Origin: CAJUOR01 sp964596105
GTDB lineage: Bacteria; Bacillota_I; Bacilli_A; Erysipelotrichales; Coprobacillaceae
Reading direction: 5' to 3'
DNA: 19,523 bases
Assembly (NCBI GenBank): GCA_964596105.1
Contig: CAZQRT010000020.1
Coordinates: forward strand, 1 to 19,523
Part shown: one piece after another, positions 13,659 to 19,523 of the stretch
How positions within the stretch are numbered: position 1 is the first letter of the stretch
Layout: each line of letters begins with the position of its first letter
Notes under the pieces: model-generated
Database searches by the model: none
Seen by the model: the letters and a program-made list of their open reading frames with translations, nothing else
What the model was told of the DNA's origin: nothing
Translations under genes and position numbers: made by a program

Positions 13659-13680
13659 TTTTGAACTTTTGCGCTACAAT
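13652..13680 (+). promoter_or_regulatory. Promoter of the DUF1836-coaX operon
   Basis: TTGTCA (13652-13657) and TACAAT (13675-13680) have a 17-base spacer, with predicted transcription start near 13687. Its -35 box shares five bases with the divergent promoter's TTGACA. Confidence 0.75.
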
Positions 13681-13698
13681 AACCGTGAGGTGGTAGCG

Positions 13699-13764
13699 AT
13701 GCGGTCATCAAAGAAAGATTTAAAAAATGATGGATATTTTATCATTTCATCTGCCGCGCTATGA
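13699..13764 (+). other. Short ORF with good start signal overlapping the DUF1836 start
   Basis: An ATG at 13699 lies 5 bases after GAGGTGG, a better ribosome binding site than the DUF1836 gene itself has. It opens a 21-codon frame (MRSSKKDLK then NDGYFIISSAAL) ending at 13764. It overlaps the start of the DUF1836 gene in another frame. It could be a leader peptide, or the true N-terminus joined to DUF1836 by loss of one A in the A6 run at 13722-13727. Confidence 0.35.
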
Positions 13765-14242
13765 GGAGCTCCCGGATCTGGAGATCTACATGGACCAGGT
13801 CCTGCAGCTGATTCAGCGCTACTACGAGCCGTTTGTGATCAATGATGAACCCATCCTCACCAAAACCATGATCAACAATTACGTCAAGCACGGCATCATC
13901 GCGCCGCCCATCAAAAAGAAATACAACCGCGATCATCTCGCGTATTTAGTCGTCATCACATTTTTAAAAAACGCCTATTCGATGAATGAAATCGCGACCC
14001 TGATCCGCTTTCAGATGAAAAGCTACCCGACCGCGCAAAGCTACAATTACTTCTGCACGGAAGCGGAAGCCTGCATCCAGGCGGTTTTTCAAAATCAGCC
14101 CCCGCAGCATGTCCCGGCTCACAATGACAATGACTTTGAGGTGTCCATGCTGCAGATGTGCATCCTGTCCGTCGTGAACAAACTTTACGTCCAGCTTCAC
14201 CTCGAGCAGGCCGAACATTATGTCAAGGAGAAAAAATCATGA
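13727..14242 (+). CDS. DUF1836 domain protein, putative DNA-binding regulator
   Basis: This 171-residue protein belongs to DUF1836 (PF08876). The family-typical start PRYEELPDLEIYMDQVL is followed by a MerR-like winged-helix segment, LTKTMINNYVKHGIIAPPIKKKYNRDHLAYL (two parts, about 45-75). An alpha-helical region with SMNEIATLIRF and a C-terminal helix bundle come next. Members are thought to be transcriptional regulators, but few have been studied. The start here has only a weak AAGAAAG upstream; a stronger signal precedes a short ORF in another frame. The end overlaps coaX by ATGA, so this regulator is cotranscribed with pantothenate kinase. Control of coaX by it is inference. Confidence 0.85.
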   Translation: MMDILSFHLPRYEELPDLEIYMDQVLQLIQRYYEPFVINDEPILTKTMINNYVKHGIIAPPIKKKYNRDHLAYLVVITFLKNAYSMNEIATLIRFQMKSYPTAQSYNYFCTEAEACIQAVFQNQPPQHVPAHNDNDFEVSMLQMCILSVVNKLYVQLHLEQAEHYVKEKKS

Positions 14243-15000
14243 TTTTAGCAGTCGATATCGGCAACACCAACTGCACCGTCGCCTTATGTGAAAAGGATCA
14301 GGTATGCCATACCATGCGCCTGGCCACTTCCCCTTTACGAACCAGCGATGAGACCGGCTTCATGCTCTGGCAGTTTCTAAATTTTCATCAATATAGCGCG
14401 ATCGATGATGTCATCATCAGCTCCGTCGTCCCCGATGTCACCTCTACCTTTACAGAAGCTTCCAAAAAATACCTGCATAAAGAACCGCTATTTGTCACAA
14501 CTAAAACGAATACCGGCATCACCATCGCGATCCCCGACCCCGACTGTGTCGGCCCCGACCGCCTCGTCGACGCCGCGGCCGCTTATGCCATCTACGGCGG
14601 TAACATTCTCGTGATTGACTTTGGCACCGCTGTGACCTATGACTACATCGATGAAAAAGGAAATTTCCTTTACGGCATCACCGCCCCGGGCCTGGAAATC
14701 TCTGCCCGCGCCTTAACCCAAATGGCCGCGATGCTTCCCGCCGTGCCTTTAGAAAAACCAAAGTCCATCCTTGCCACCGACACCGTCACCAGCATGCAGG
14801 CCGGGATCATGTACGGCTTTATTGGCTCTGTAAAGGAAATCATCGGCACCGTCAAAAAAGAGATTGGCAAAGACATGAAAGTGATCGCCACCGGCGGATA
14901 CGCGGAAAAGATCAACATTCCTGAGATCAATATTTATGATCGTGACTTGACCTTCAAAGGCCTCGACATGATCGCCAAGCGCATAAAAAAAGGGCTCTAA
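14239..15000 (+). CDS. coaX: Type III pantothenate kinase
   Basis: This 253-residue type III pantothenate kinase phosphorylates pantothenate in the first committed step of coenzyme A synthesis. It has the ASKHA fold: phosphate-1 loop AVDIGNTNC (4-12), SSVVPDV (61-67), GPDRLVDAAAAY (105-116, family form GADR) with Asp107, and the DFGTAVTYD loop (127-135) with the catalytic aspartate region. A late ATGGYA is the adenosine-side loop. AAGGAG lies 8 bases before the ATG. It overlaps the DUF1836 gene by ATGA and ends in a bidirectional terminator shared with the convergent threonine aldolase gene, whose stop overlaps its own by 4 bases. Confidence 0.95.
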   Translation: MILAVDIGNTNCTVALCEKDQVCHTMRLATSPLRTSDETGFMLWQFLNFHQYSAIDDVIISSVVPDVTSTFTEASKKYLHKEPLFVTTKTNTGITIAIPDPDCVGPDRLVDAAAAYAIYGGNILVIDFGTAVTYDYIDEKGNFLYGITAPGLEISARALTQMAAMLPAVPLEKPKSILATDTVTSMQAGIMYGFIGSVKEIIGTVKKEIGKDMKVIATGGYAEKINIPEINIYDRDLTFKGLDMIAKRIKKGL

Positions 15001-15015
15001 TCAAGAGCCTTTTTT
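14985..15015. terminator. Bidirectional terminator between coaX and threonine aldolase
   Basis: GGCTCT and AGAGCC pair around AATCA, flanked by seven A and six T. It lies over the ends of both genes and serves both strands. Confidence 0.85.
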
Positions 15016-16034
15016 AAATCCTCCAAAAAGCTTTGGATCTCCTCTTTCGTGGATATGAAACTCGTCACGAGGCGGATCTCCTGATAGTTGTCCAGCTCGC
15101 GGTTGACGGCGAACTCATACTTCGCCAAAAGCTTAGTGACAACCTCCCTTGGTAATATCAAGAAAGCCTGATTGCTTTGTAACGGGGCCGACAAAACGAC
15201 ATTTAAGTCATTCAAGCCGGCCTGCAGATCTTCACAGATCAGACGGTTGGCATGCTCCGCCAGCTTTAAATAAAGATCATCCTTTAAATAAGCGCCAAAC
15301 TGCAAAGACAAATAACGCCGCTTCGAGATTACCTGCAGATCCTGCTTTTGAAGATAATAAGCCCGTTCATAAATATCCTTGTCAAAATAAAGATTGGCCT
15401 CGCCAAACATCAGGCCGTTTTTCGTGCCCCCGAAAGTGACGACATCCACCCCGGTATCCACGCACATTTCCTGAAACGACACACGCAGGCTTGCTAAAGC
15501 GTTGGCGATGCGGGCCCCGTCCATATGTACCTTCATGCCATAGTGATGAGCCAGGTCGCAGACCGCCTTGATTTCCGCCACGGTATAAACCGTGCCCACT
15601 TCCGTGGTCTGGGCGATCGAGATCACCGCCGGCTGATTGTGATGAAAATTGCCCCGGTACGTCTTAATCAGAGTCTCCGCGGATCCTAAATCGATCTTGC
15701 CGTTGTAGCTTTTCACGGGATAAATCTTGCCCCCGACGAGCTTTTCAAAAGCGCCGCTCTCATTGGTATGTACATGACAGCAGTCGGAGCACACCAGCGC
15801 CTCGTGAGAACCCATCATGGCATCCAGGGCGAAAACATTGCCCCCGGTGCCGCCCGGCACATAAATGATGTCGACATCGCGCCCGCACAGTTTCTTAAAT
15901 AACTCTTTGGTCTCCAAAGCGTCCTGATCGCTGCCGTAAGCCGCCGCGTGTCCCTTGTTGCCATCAACCATAGCCGCCATCACCGCCGGATGAACCGGCG
16001 CCGTGTTGTCACTGAACAAAAATATCTTTTCCAT
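14997..16034 (-). CDS. ltaE: Low-specificity L-threonine aldolase
   Basis: This 345-residue PLP enzyme of the beta-eliminating lyase group cleaves L-threonine or allo-threonine to glycine and acetaldehyde. The N-terminal SDNTAPVHPAVMAAM, GGTGGNVFAL (61-70), the HMDGARIANAL segment with Asp172 and Arg175, and the PLP lysine Lys205 in FGGTKNG are all present. Length is typical. The start at 16034 is preceded by AGGAAG at 8 bases; a GTG 9 bases further upstream falls inside that ribosome binding site. Gene symbol follows E. coli ltaE by family; subtype specificity is not proven. It is monocistronic, with its own promoter and the shared terminator with coaX. Confidence 0.92.
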   Translation of the reverse strand: MEKIFLFSDNTAPVHPAVMAAMVDGNKGHAAAYGSDQDALETKELFKKLCGRDVDIIYVPGGTGGNVFALDAMMGSHEALVCSDCCHVHTNESGAFEKLVGGKIYPVKSYNGKIDLGSAETLIKTYRGNFHHNQPAVISIAQTTEVGTVYTVAEIKAVCDLAHHYGMKVHMDGARIANALASLRVSFQEMCVDTGVDVVTFGGTKNGLMFGEANLYFDKDIYERAYYLQKQDLQVISKRRYLSLQFGAYLKDDLYLKLAEHANRLICEDLQAGLNDLNVVLSAPLQSNQAFLILPREVVTKLLAKYEFAVNRELDNYQEIRLVTSFISTKEEIQSFLEDLKKALD

Positions 16035-16054
16035 TCCTATCACTTCCTGTGAGC

Positions 16055-16083
16055 ATTATAGCCTATCAGCCCAAAAAAGTCGA
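16055..16083 (-). promoter_or_regulatory. Promoter of the threonine aldolase gene
   Basis: On the minus strand TATAAT (16060-16055) lies 17 bases after TCGACT (16083-16078), a partial -35 match. Transcription would start near 16048. Confidence 0.6.
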
Positions 16084-16611
16084 TCAATTACCGTCCTTTA
16101 AGGATAACCGGATATCCTTTAAAGTCTTATCCAGCCCCTGATCTTTCAGTTCGTATAACCACTTTTCCAGAAGCGCTTGCGTCTCGGGATGAAGGATCAT
16201 ATACCAGCGGCGCGCCAGATAATACTCGAGCGGACTGGCATCGGTGTACTTGTCCTGAAGATAGATCATGCTGGCGGCGACGCGGTCACAAAACATCTCG
16301 GCGACATACTTTTCCGGCATGCGCATCCCGGTCAAATGATGATCCTGATCAAAATCCAGCCAGTATTCCCAGTGATGTTTGTTGCGCCCTTTGTGGTGAA
16401 GCCAGCTGGCGGAATAGCCGCGCACTTCCCGCTCGCGGTCATTGGGACTGCGATAGCCCTGATAAAAACGCGCCCCGCTGCTAAACTCGGTATACGAGAA
16501 CTTCGATAAATCATGCGTGATGCCCTGGGCATACAGCCCGATTTTAAAACAGAGCCGGGCGACGACATATTTATGCCGCGTGATCGTTTTCAAATGCGCG
16601 AACCAGTACAT
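16084..16611 (-). CDS. DUF5662 family protein
   Basis: This 175-residue soluble protein resembles the DUF5662 family. It is rich in His, Tyr and Trp. Notable conserved-looking motifs are THDLSKFSYTEF (His33-Asp34), and LHHKGRNKHHWEYW with His72, His73, His79 and His80. This HD plus multi-His layout resembles metal-dependent HD-type proteins, but no activity can be read from it. The start at 16611 is chosen over a GTG at 16620, because GAGGG lies 8 bases before it. It follows the terminator of a tRNA operon, and no clear promoter of its own was found. The threonine aldolase promoter begins right at its stop. Confidence 0.75.
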   Translation of the reverse strand: MYWFAHLKTITRHKYVVARLCFKIGLYAQGITHDLSKFSYTEFSSGARFYQGYRSPNDREREVRGYSASWLHHKGRNKHHWEYWLDFDQDHHLTGMRMPEKYVAEMFCDRVAASMIYLQDKYTDASPLEYYLARRWYMILHPETQALLEKWLYELKDQGLDKTLKDIRLSLKDGN

Positions 16612-16631
16612 ATGCCCCACCCTCTTTCTAA

Positions 16632-16656
16632 TAAAAAGGCCTCTAAAAAAGAGGCT
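16632..16656 (-). terminator. Terminator of the five-tRNA operon
   Basis: On the minus strand GCCTC and GAGGC form the stem around a T-rich loop, followed by CTTTTTATT. It lies directly after tRNA-Gly. Confidence 0.75.
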
Positions 16657-16669
16657 TCGGATACAAAAA

Positions 16670-16743
16670 TGGAGCGAGTGATGGGAATCGAACCCACGTA
16701 GTCAGCTTGGAAGGCTGAAGTTCTACCATTGAACTACACTCGC
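16670..16743 (-). tRNA. tRNA-Gly(TCC)
   Basis: Acceptor arms GCGAGTG and CACTCGC pair fully. The anticodon loop carries TCC between CT and AA, and the T-arm has GGTTCGATTCC. The CCA end is encoded. Fifth and last gene of the array. Confidence 0.95.
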
Positions 16744-16748
16744 GTATC

Positions 16749-16824
16749 TGGTGACCCGCAGGCGATTCGAACGCCTGACCCTTTGATTAAAAGTCAAATG
16801 CTCTACCGACTGAGCTAGCGGGTC
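16749..16824 (-). tRNA. tRNA-Lys(TTT)
   Basis: Acceptor arms GACCCGC and GCGGGTC pair fully. The anticodon loop CTTTTAA gives TTT, the T-arm GCGTTCGAATCGC is normal and CCA is encoded. Fourth gene of the array. Confidence 0.95.
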
Positions 16825-16841
16825 ATGTTACGGGCTAACAT
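16825..16841 (-). other. Spacer hairpin between tRNA-Val and tRNA-Lys
   Basis: ATGTTA and TAACAT flank a five-base CGGGC loop and fill the whole 16-base spacer between the two tRNA genes, using the last base of tRNA-Val. It has no T-run, so it is not a terminator; a processing signal is possible. Confidence 0.45.
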
Positions 16842-16916
16842 GGTGGGGGCTAACGGGCTCGAACCGCTGACCCTCTGCTTGTAAGGCAGACGCTCTCCCA
16901 ACTGAGCTAAGCCCCC
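16841..16916 (-). tRNA. tRNA-Val(TAC)
   Basis: Acceptor arms GGGGGCT and AGCCCCC pair fully. The loop CTTACAA gives anticodon TAC, and CCA is encoded. Third gene of the array. Confidence 0.95.
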
Positions 16917-16921
16917 GTTTG

Positions 16922-16997
16922 TGGTGACCTGTACGGGATTCGAACCCGTGAATGCATGCGTGAAAGGCATGTGAGTTAACCGTTTCTCCAACAGGTC
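16922..16997 (-). tRNA. tRNA-Glu(TTC)
   Basis: Acceptor arms GACCTGT and ACAGGTC pair fully. The loop CTTTCAC gives anticodon TTC, and CCA is encoded. Second gene of the array. Confidence 0.95.
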
Positions 16998-17000
16998 ATA

Positions 17001-17076
17001 TGGCGCTTGAAGTAGGACTCGAACCTACGACCGATCGGTTAACAGCCGATTGCTCTACCAACTGAGCTATTCAAGC
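17001..17076 (-). tRNA. tRNA-Asn(GTT)
   Basis: Acceptor arms GCTTGAA and TTCAAGC pair fully, with discriminator G. The loop CTGTTAA gives anticodon GTT, and CCA is encoded. First gene of the array, just after the promoter. Confidence 0.95.
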
Positions 17077-17089
17077 GGATTACTTTGAA

Positions 17090-17118
17090 ATCATAGCATA
17101 GAAGGCCCTAAATTGCAA
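17090..17118 (-). promoter_or_regulatory. Promoter of the five-tRNA operon
   Basis: On the minus strand TTGCAA (17118-17113) and TATGAT (17095-17090) have a 17-base spacer. The -35 box begins only 4 bases after the MATE gene stop, and no terminator lies between. Confidence 0.8.
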
Positions 17119-17122
17119 GACC

Positions 17123-18472
17123 TTAATAAGTCAAATTTCTAAGCCACGTCCCCTGCCGGTAGTAGTGCGTGGACAGCAGCAGCTTGACCAGATCCATCCC
17201 CTCCACCAGGGCGTAGACGACCACTAAAGGCCAGTTTGTGAACGTAGATAAAAGGAAACTGACCAGGACATTGCCCAGCCACAAAAAGCCCGAGTCCATG
17301 ATCAGCGTCGACTTCGCGTCGCCGCCCGCGCGCAGGGTAAAGAAGATGCAGACATTGATGACATAAGCCGGCATCAGACAGCTCTTGATCCGCAATAATG
17401 TGGTAATGGTCTGATTAATTTCGGCATCGAGATGATACAGGTTCGGGACATAAGCCGCGATGACAAAGACGACTGCGCCGATCCCGGCCGCGACCAGCGT
17501 CCCGAAAACAAGCAGCTTCAAGGAGTTCTCTTTGGCCTCCGCCAATTCCCCGGCCCCCAGACGCTTGCCGATCATGATGCTGACCGCGGATGACAGCCCG
17601 CTGAAAATGATGAAAGCGATATTGACCACGGTATCCACCACCGTGATCGCGGCGGCCAGATACTCGTCAACCCTGAGATAAGATTTATACACCATCGAGT
17701 TTCCTAACGAAAACAGGATCTCATTAGCCGTTAACGGAGCCGCTTTATCAACCATGCTTCTAAAAAGCTGATGATTCAAATGCCATAACCCGTGCCAGTC
17801 CAGGCTAAACAGATATTTCCTTTTAAACAAAAGAAAAAGATAGATGCTCATCTCCACAAGACGGGCGGCCAGGGTGGCCAGCGCCGCCCCTTTCACTCCT
17901 AAAGCCGGAAACCCGAAATTCCCGTAGATCAGGCAGTAGTTTAAAAAAGTATTCGTGAAGACCGTGACAAAGCCGATCTTTAAAGGAACATCATTGATGG
18001 CCACCGCGCGCAAAGCCATCATCGCGGTAAAACTGACCGCCATCGGCACAAAAGAAAAAGCGATGATCCCTAAATAGTCCTTGCCCATAGAAAGAATTTC
18101 CTGAGTCCGGGTAAAAAGCGAAAGCAGAAAAACCGGAAAAAGCAGGCTCAAAACCGTAAAAAACAGCGCCACAACCAGGGCGCAGGCGAGGTTGATATTG
18201 AAGACTTCCTGACAGCGCCGCTCGTTCTTCGCGCCAAAATACTGCGAAATAAAAATGCCGGCCGCGCCGCACATCCCGAAAAGCGTGGAATTGTAAAGCA
18301 GATAAAACTTGTTCGCGACCGTGACGCTTGTTAAAGCGGTGGCTCCGACACTGCCGATCATGACATTGTCAATCAGATTGACAAAAGAAGCCACAAACTG
18401 CTGCAGCATCACGGGAAAAGCGATCGCCACCGCTTCCCGGTAAAATTGTTTAGTTCCAAAATAACGACTCAT
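17123..18472 (-). CDS. MATE family multidrug efflux transporter
   Basis: This 449-residue MATE transporter has about 12 hydrophobic segments in two similar halves. Family-like stretches are the first helix end FPVMLQQFVASFVNLIDNVMIG, split here as FPVMLQQ and NLIDNVMIG, the ISQYFGA loop near 90 and the mid-protein GVKGAALATLAARL. MATE pumps export organic cations and drugs using Na+ or H+ gradients; substrate and ion cannot be read. The start at 18472 has GGAGAGGG just upstream. A longer open frame upstream runs through the tRNA-Ala and tRNA-Ile genes and is spurious. A terminator separates it from those tRNAs, so its own promoter is not clear. Confidence 0.92.
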   Translation of the reverse strand: MSRYFGTKQFYREAVAIAFPVMLQQFVASFVNLIDNVMIGSVGATALTSVTVANKFYLLYNSTLFGMCGAAGIFISQYFGAKNERRCQEVFNINLACALVVALFFTVLSLLFPVFLLSLFTRTQEILSMGKDYLGIIAFSFVPMAVSFTAMMALRAVAINDVPLKIGFVTVFTNTFLNYCLIYGNFGFPALGVKGAALATLAARLVEMSIYLFLLFKRKYLFSLDWHGLWHLNHQLFRSMVDKAAPLTANEILFSLGNSMVYKSYLRVDEYLAAAITVVDTVVNIAFIIFSGLSSAVSIMIGKRLGAGELAEAKENSLKLLVFGTLVAAGIGAVVFVIAAYVPNLYHLDAEINQTITTLLRIKSCLMPAYVINVCIFFTLRAGGDAKSTLIMDSGFLWLGNVLVSFLLSTFTNWPLVVVYALVEGMDLVKLLLSTHYYRQGTWLRNLTY

Positions 18473-18487
18473 AAACCCTCTCCGGCA

Positions 18488-18512
18488 TAAAAAAAACATC
18501 TGAAAAGATGTC
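18488..18512 (-). terminator. Terminator after the tRNA-Ile/tRNA-Ala pair
   Basis: On the minus strand ACATCT and AGATGT pair around TTTC, followed by a run of seven T. It lies between tRNA-Ala and the MATE gene. Confidence 0.8.
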
Positions 18513-18522
18513 ATTGGAAAAA

Positions 18523-18598
18523 TGGTGGAGGCTAGGAGGATCGAACTCCTGACCCCCTGCGTGCAAAACAGGTGCTCTCCCAGCTGAGCTAAGCCCCC
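18523..18598 (-). tRNA. tRNA-Ala(TGC)
   Basis: Acceptor arms GGGGGCT and AGCCTCC pair with a single G-U at position 3-70, the identity mark for alanyl-tRNA synthetase. The loop TTTGCAC gives anticodon TGC, and CCA is encoded. Confidence 0.95.
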
Positions 18599-18613
18599 AC
18601 AATCATAAAGGAA

Positions 18614-18690
<77 letters not shown>

Positions 18691-18709
18691 ATTTCCTGAC
18701 TGCCCATAC

Positions 18710-18738
18710 ATCATAGCACAGCCCGCGATGTCCGTCAA
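18710..18738 (-). promoter_or_regulatory. Promoter of the tRNA-Ile/tRNA-Ala operon
   Basis: On the minus strand TTGACG (18738-18733) and TATGAT (18715-18710) have a 17-base spacer. The GC-rich stretch CGCGGGC lies in the spacer, not at the discriminator. Confidence 0.85.
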
Positions 18739-18742
18739 TGAA

Positions 18743-18764
18743 TTTTTTGCCCCAGGGCAAAAAA
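18743..18764. repeat. Perfect 22-base palindrome with 2-base centre
   Basis: TTTTTTGCCC and GGGCAAAAAA are exact inverted copies around CA. It lies between the terminator of the membrane protein gene and the tRNA-Ile promoter. The U-run precedes the stem on both strands, so it is not a standard terminator. Confidence 0.7.
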
Positions 18765-18794
18765 AGCTAAAGCCTTACGACTTTAGCTTTTTTC
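18758..18794. terminator. Bidirectional terminator after the PH-like membrane protein gene
   Basis: AGCTAAAG and CTTTAGCT form an 8-bp stem with an eight-base loop, flanked by A and T runs on either side. It overlaps the gene's stop region. Confidence 0.8.
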
Positions 18795-19275
18795 TCTTGT
18801 CGACATCAAAAATCGTGCGCAGCCACAAGTACCACTTGTTCTTCGGCTGCTCCTTTTTCAATGTGTCGAGGTATTTGTTCTTTTTTTCCTTTTCCGGAAT
18901 GATCTTCCATAAGGCGGAAGCGATCCGGTTGATATTGAAGGTGGAGACATTGACGACCCGGTCATCATTCAGATACAGCTCGAGAACATCCGCGCCGTTT
19001 GTCGGGTAGCAGGACCACGTATAGATCTGATCATAAGTAATCTTCTCCTGAGATTCGCAGATATATAATCCGTCACTCCAGATCTCCAGCACCAGATCAT
19101 TTTTCTGCTTCCATAAAATGAACCCGGCATACAAGGCCAAAAGCGCCCCCGCGATCATCAGCACCGGCTGCATCGTGATCAGCAAAAGCCCGCCGATCAC
19201 AATCATCACCGCGAAGCTGAACGTCGGATTATGATAAATCTTCTTGATCAGGCGCGGTTCCTCTTGATCATTCAT
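18775..19275 (-). CDS. Hypothetical two-helix membrane protein with PH-like C-terminal region
   Basis: This 166-residue protein has two adjacent hydrophobic helices (about 19-35 and 37-55) joined by a short turn. Next comes a strand-rich stretch (about 61-120) with DLVLEIWSDGLYI, KITYDQIYTW and VLELYLNDDRVV, then a basic helical tail. This layout, a helical hairpin followed by beta strands and a helix, resembles bacterial PH-like (bPH) membrane proteins; the family call is tentative. The start at 19275 is chosen because GGAGGTG lies 6 bases upstream, whereas the in-frame ATG at 19290 overlaps that ribosome binding site. It follows nagB by 23 bases and is probably cotranscribed with it. Confidence 0.7.
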   Translation of the reverse strand: MNDQEEPRLIKKIYHNPTFSFAVMIVIGGLLLITMQPVLMIAGALLALYAGFILWKQKNDLVLEIWSDGLYICESQEKITYDQIYTWSCYPTNGADVLELYLNDDRVVNVSTFNINRIASALWKIIPEKEKKNKYLDTLKKEQPKNKWYLWLRTIFDVDKRKKLKS

Positions 19276-19298
19276 CTCTTTCACCTCCATTGATAAAA

Positions 19299-19523
19299 TT
19301 ACAACAACGCCGCCGCTTCTTCGTCACAGATCAAAACGCAGTCCGGATGCTTCTGTAAAATGCTGGCAGGCAGATCCGTCGTAACCTCCCCGGATACCAT
19401 GCCCTTGACGGCCTTCTGCTTGTTTGCCCCAAAGGCTAAGACGAGAATCTTTTTCGCCTCCATGATATTGGCGATGCCCATCGTGATCGCCTGCTTCGGC
19501 ACCTCATCAATGCTGCCGTTAAA
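19299..19523 (-). CDS. nagB: Glucosamine-6-phosphate deaminase, C-terminal part (partial)
   Basis: These 74 residues form the C-terminus of NagB, which converts glucosamine 6-phosphate to fructose 6-phosphate and ammonia in amino-sugar catabolism. Visible family features are IDEVPKQAITMGI at the start of the fragment, the strand KILVLAFGANKQKAVKGMV (two parts), and the end with LQKHPDCVLICDEEAA. The gene continues beyond the right edge of the window on the minus strand. It is followed by the PH-like membrane protein gene after 23 bases. Confidence 0.93.
   Translation of the reverse strand, partial: FNGSIDEVPKQAITMGIANIMEAKKILVLAFGANKQKAVKGMVSGEVTTDLPASILQKHPDCVLICDEEAAALL

Noticed and set aside
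18743..18764. Palindrome read as a second intrinsic terminator
   Set aside because: On both strands the T-run comes before the stem and A-run after it, opposite to what an intrinsic terminator needs.

Overview
The window looks like an ordinary chromosomal segment of a member of the Bacillota (Firmicutes), of moderate G+C content. The evidence is strong AAGGAGG-type ribosome binding sites, sigma-A-like promoters with 16-18 bp spacers, tRNA genes that encode their own CCA ends, a type III pantothenate kinase (CoaX) and a PadR/HAAS-DUF4097/PspC cluster. The gene set resembles Erysipelotrichia or nearby low-GC lineages, but that is inference only. I see no rRNA, CRISPR array, transposase, integrase or phage gene.

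Left part (1-3640). The end of an unidentified gene is fused by a one-base overlap to a minimal MNT-type nucleotidyltransferase. A monocistronic gene follows for a two-pass membrane protein whose cytoplasmic part looks like a degenerate histidine kinase. On the minus strand a four-helix membrane protein is translationally coupled to cutC. A membrane-anchored thioredoxin-like protein without the CXXC motif then has its own strong promoter on the plus strand.

Centre left (3650-8769, minus strand). A tightly packed set reads exoA (DNA repair), an APH(3')-like kinase, threonine ammonia-lyase, rdgB (nucleotide pool cleaning), trmL (tRNA wobble methylation) and a DUF1461 membrane protein. Upstream lies a GyrI-like effector-binding protein with its own promoter, separated from exoA by a hairpin terminator.

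Centre (8845-12252). An operon encodes a cyclophilin, a glutaredoxin-like protein and a GNAT acetyltransferase. Upstream is the cluster HAAS-DUF4097 protein, PadR regulator and PspC-domain protein, likely an autoregulated envelope-stress module with a candidate operator over its promoter. A HAD phosphatase is transcribed divergently from it.

Centre right (12247-16611). An aldo/keto reductase and a small lipoprotein form a minus-strand pair. They are divergent from a DUF1836 regulator-coaX pair, and the two promoters share overlapping -35 boxes. A low-specificity threonine aldolase gene converges on coaX, and a DUF5662 protein follows.

Right end (16632-19523). A five-tRNA operon (Asn-Glu-Val-Lys-Gly), a MATE transporter, a tRNA-Ile/tRNA-Ala pair outside any visible rRNA operon, a membrane protein with a possible PH-like domain, and the 3' end of nagB are all on the minus strand.

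I find no clearly new defence or mobile system. The most unusual items are the pseudo-histidine-kinase-like membrane protein, the CXXC-less thioredoxin-fold protein, a short well-initiated ORF joined to the DUF1836 gene across an A6 run, the APH(3')-like kinase inside a housekeeping operon, and the MNT protein without a visible HEPN partner.
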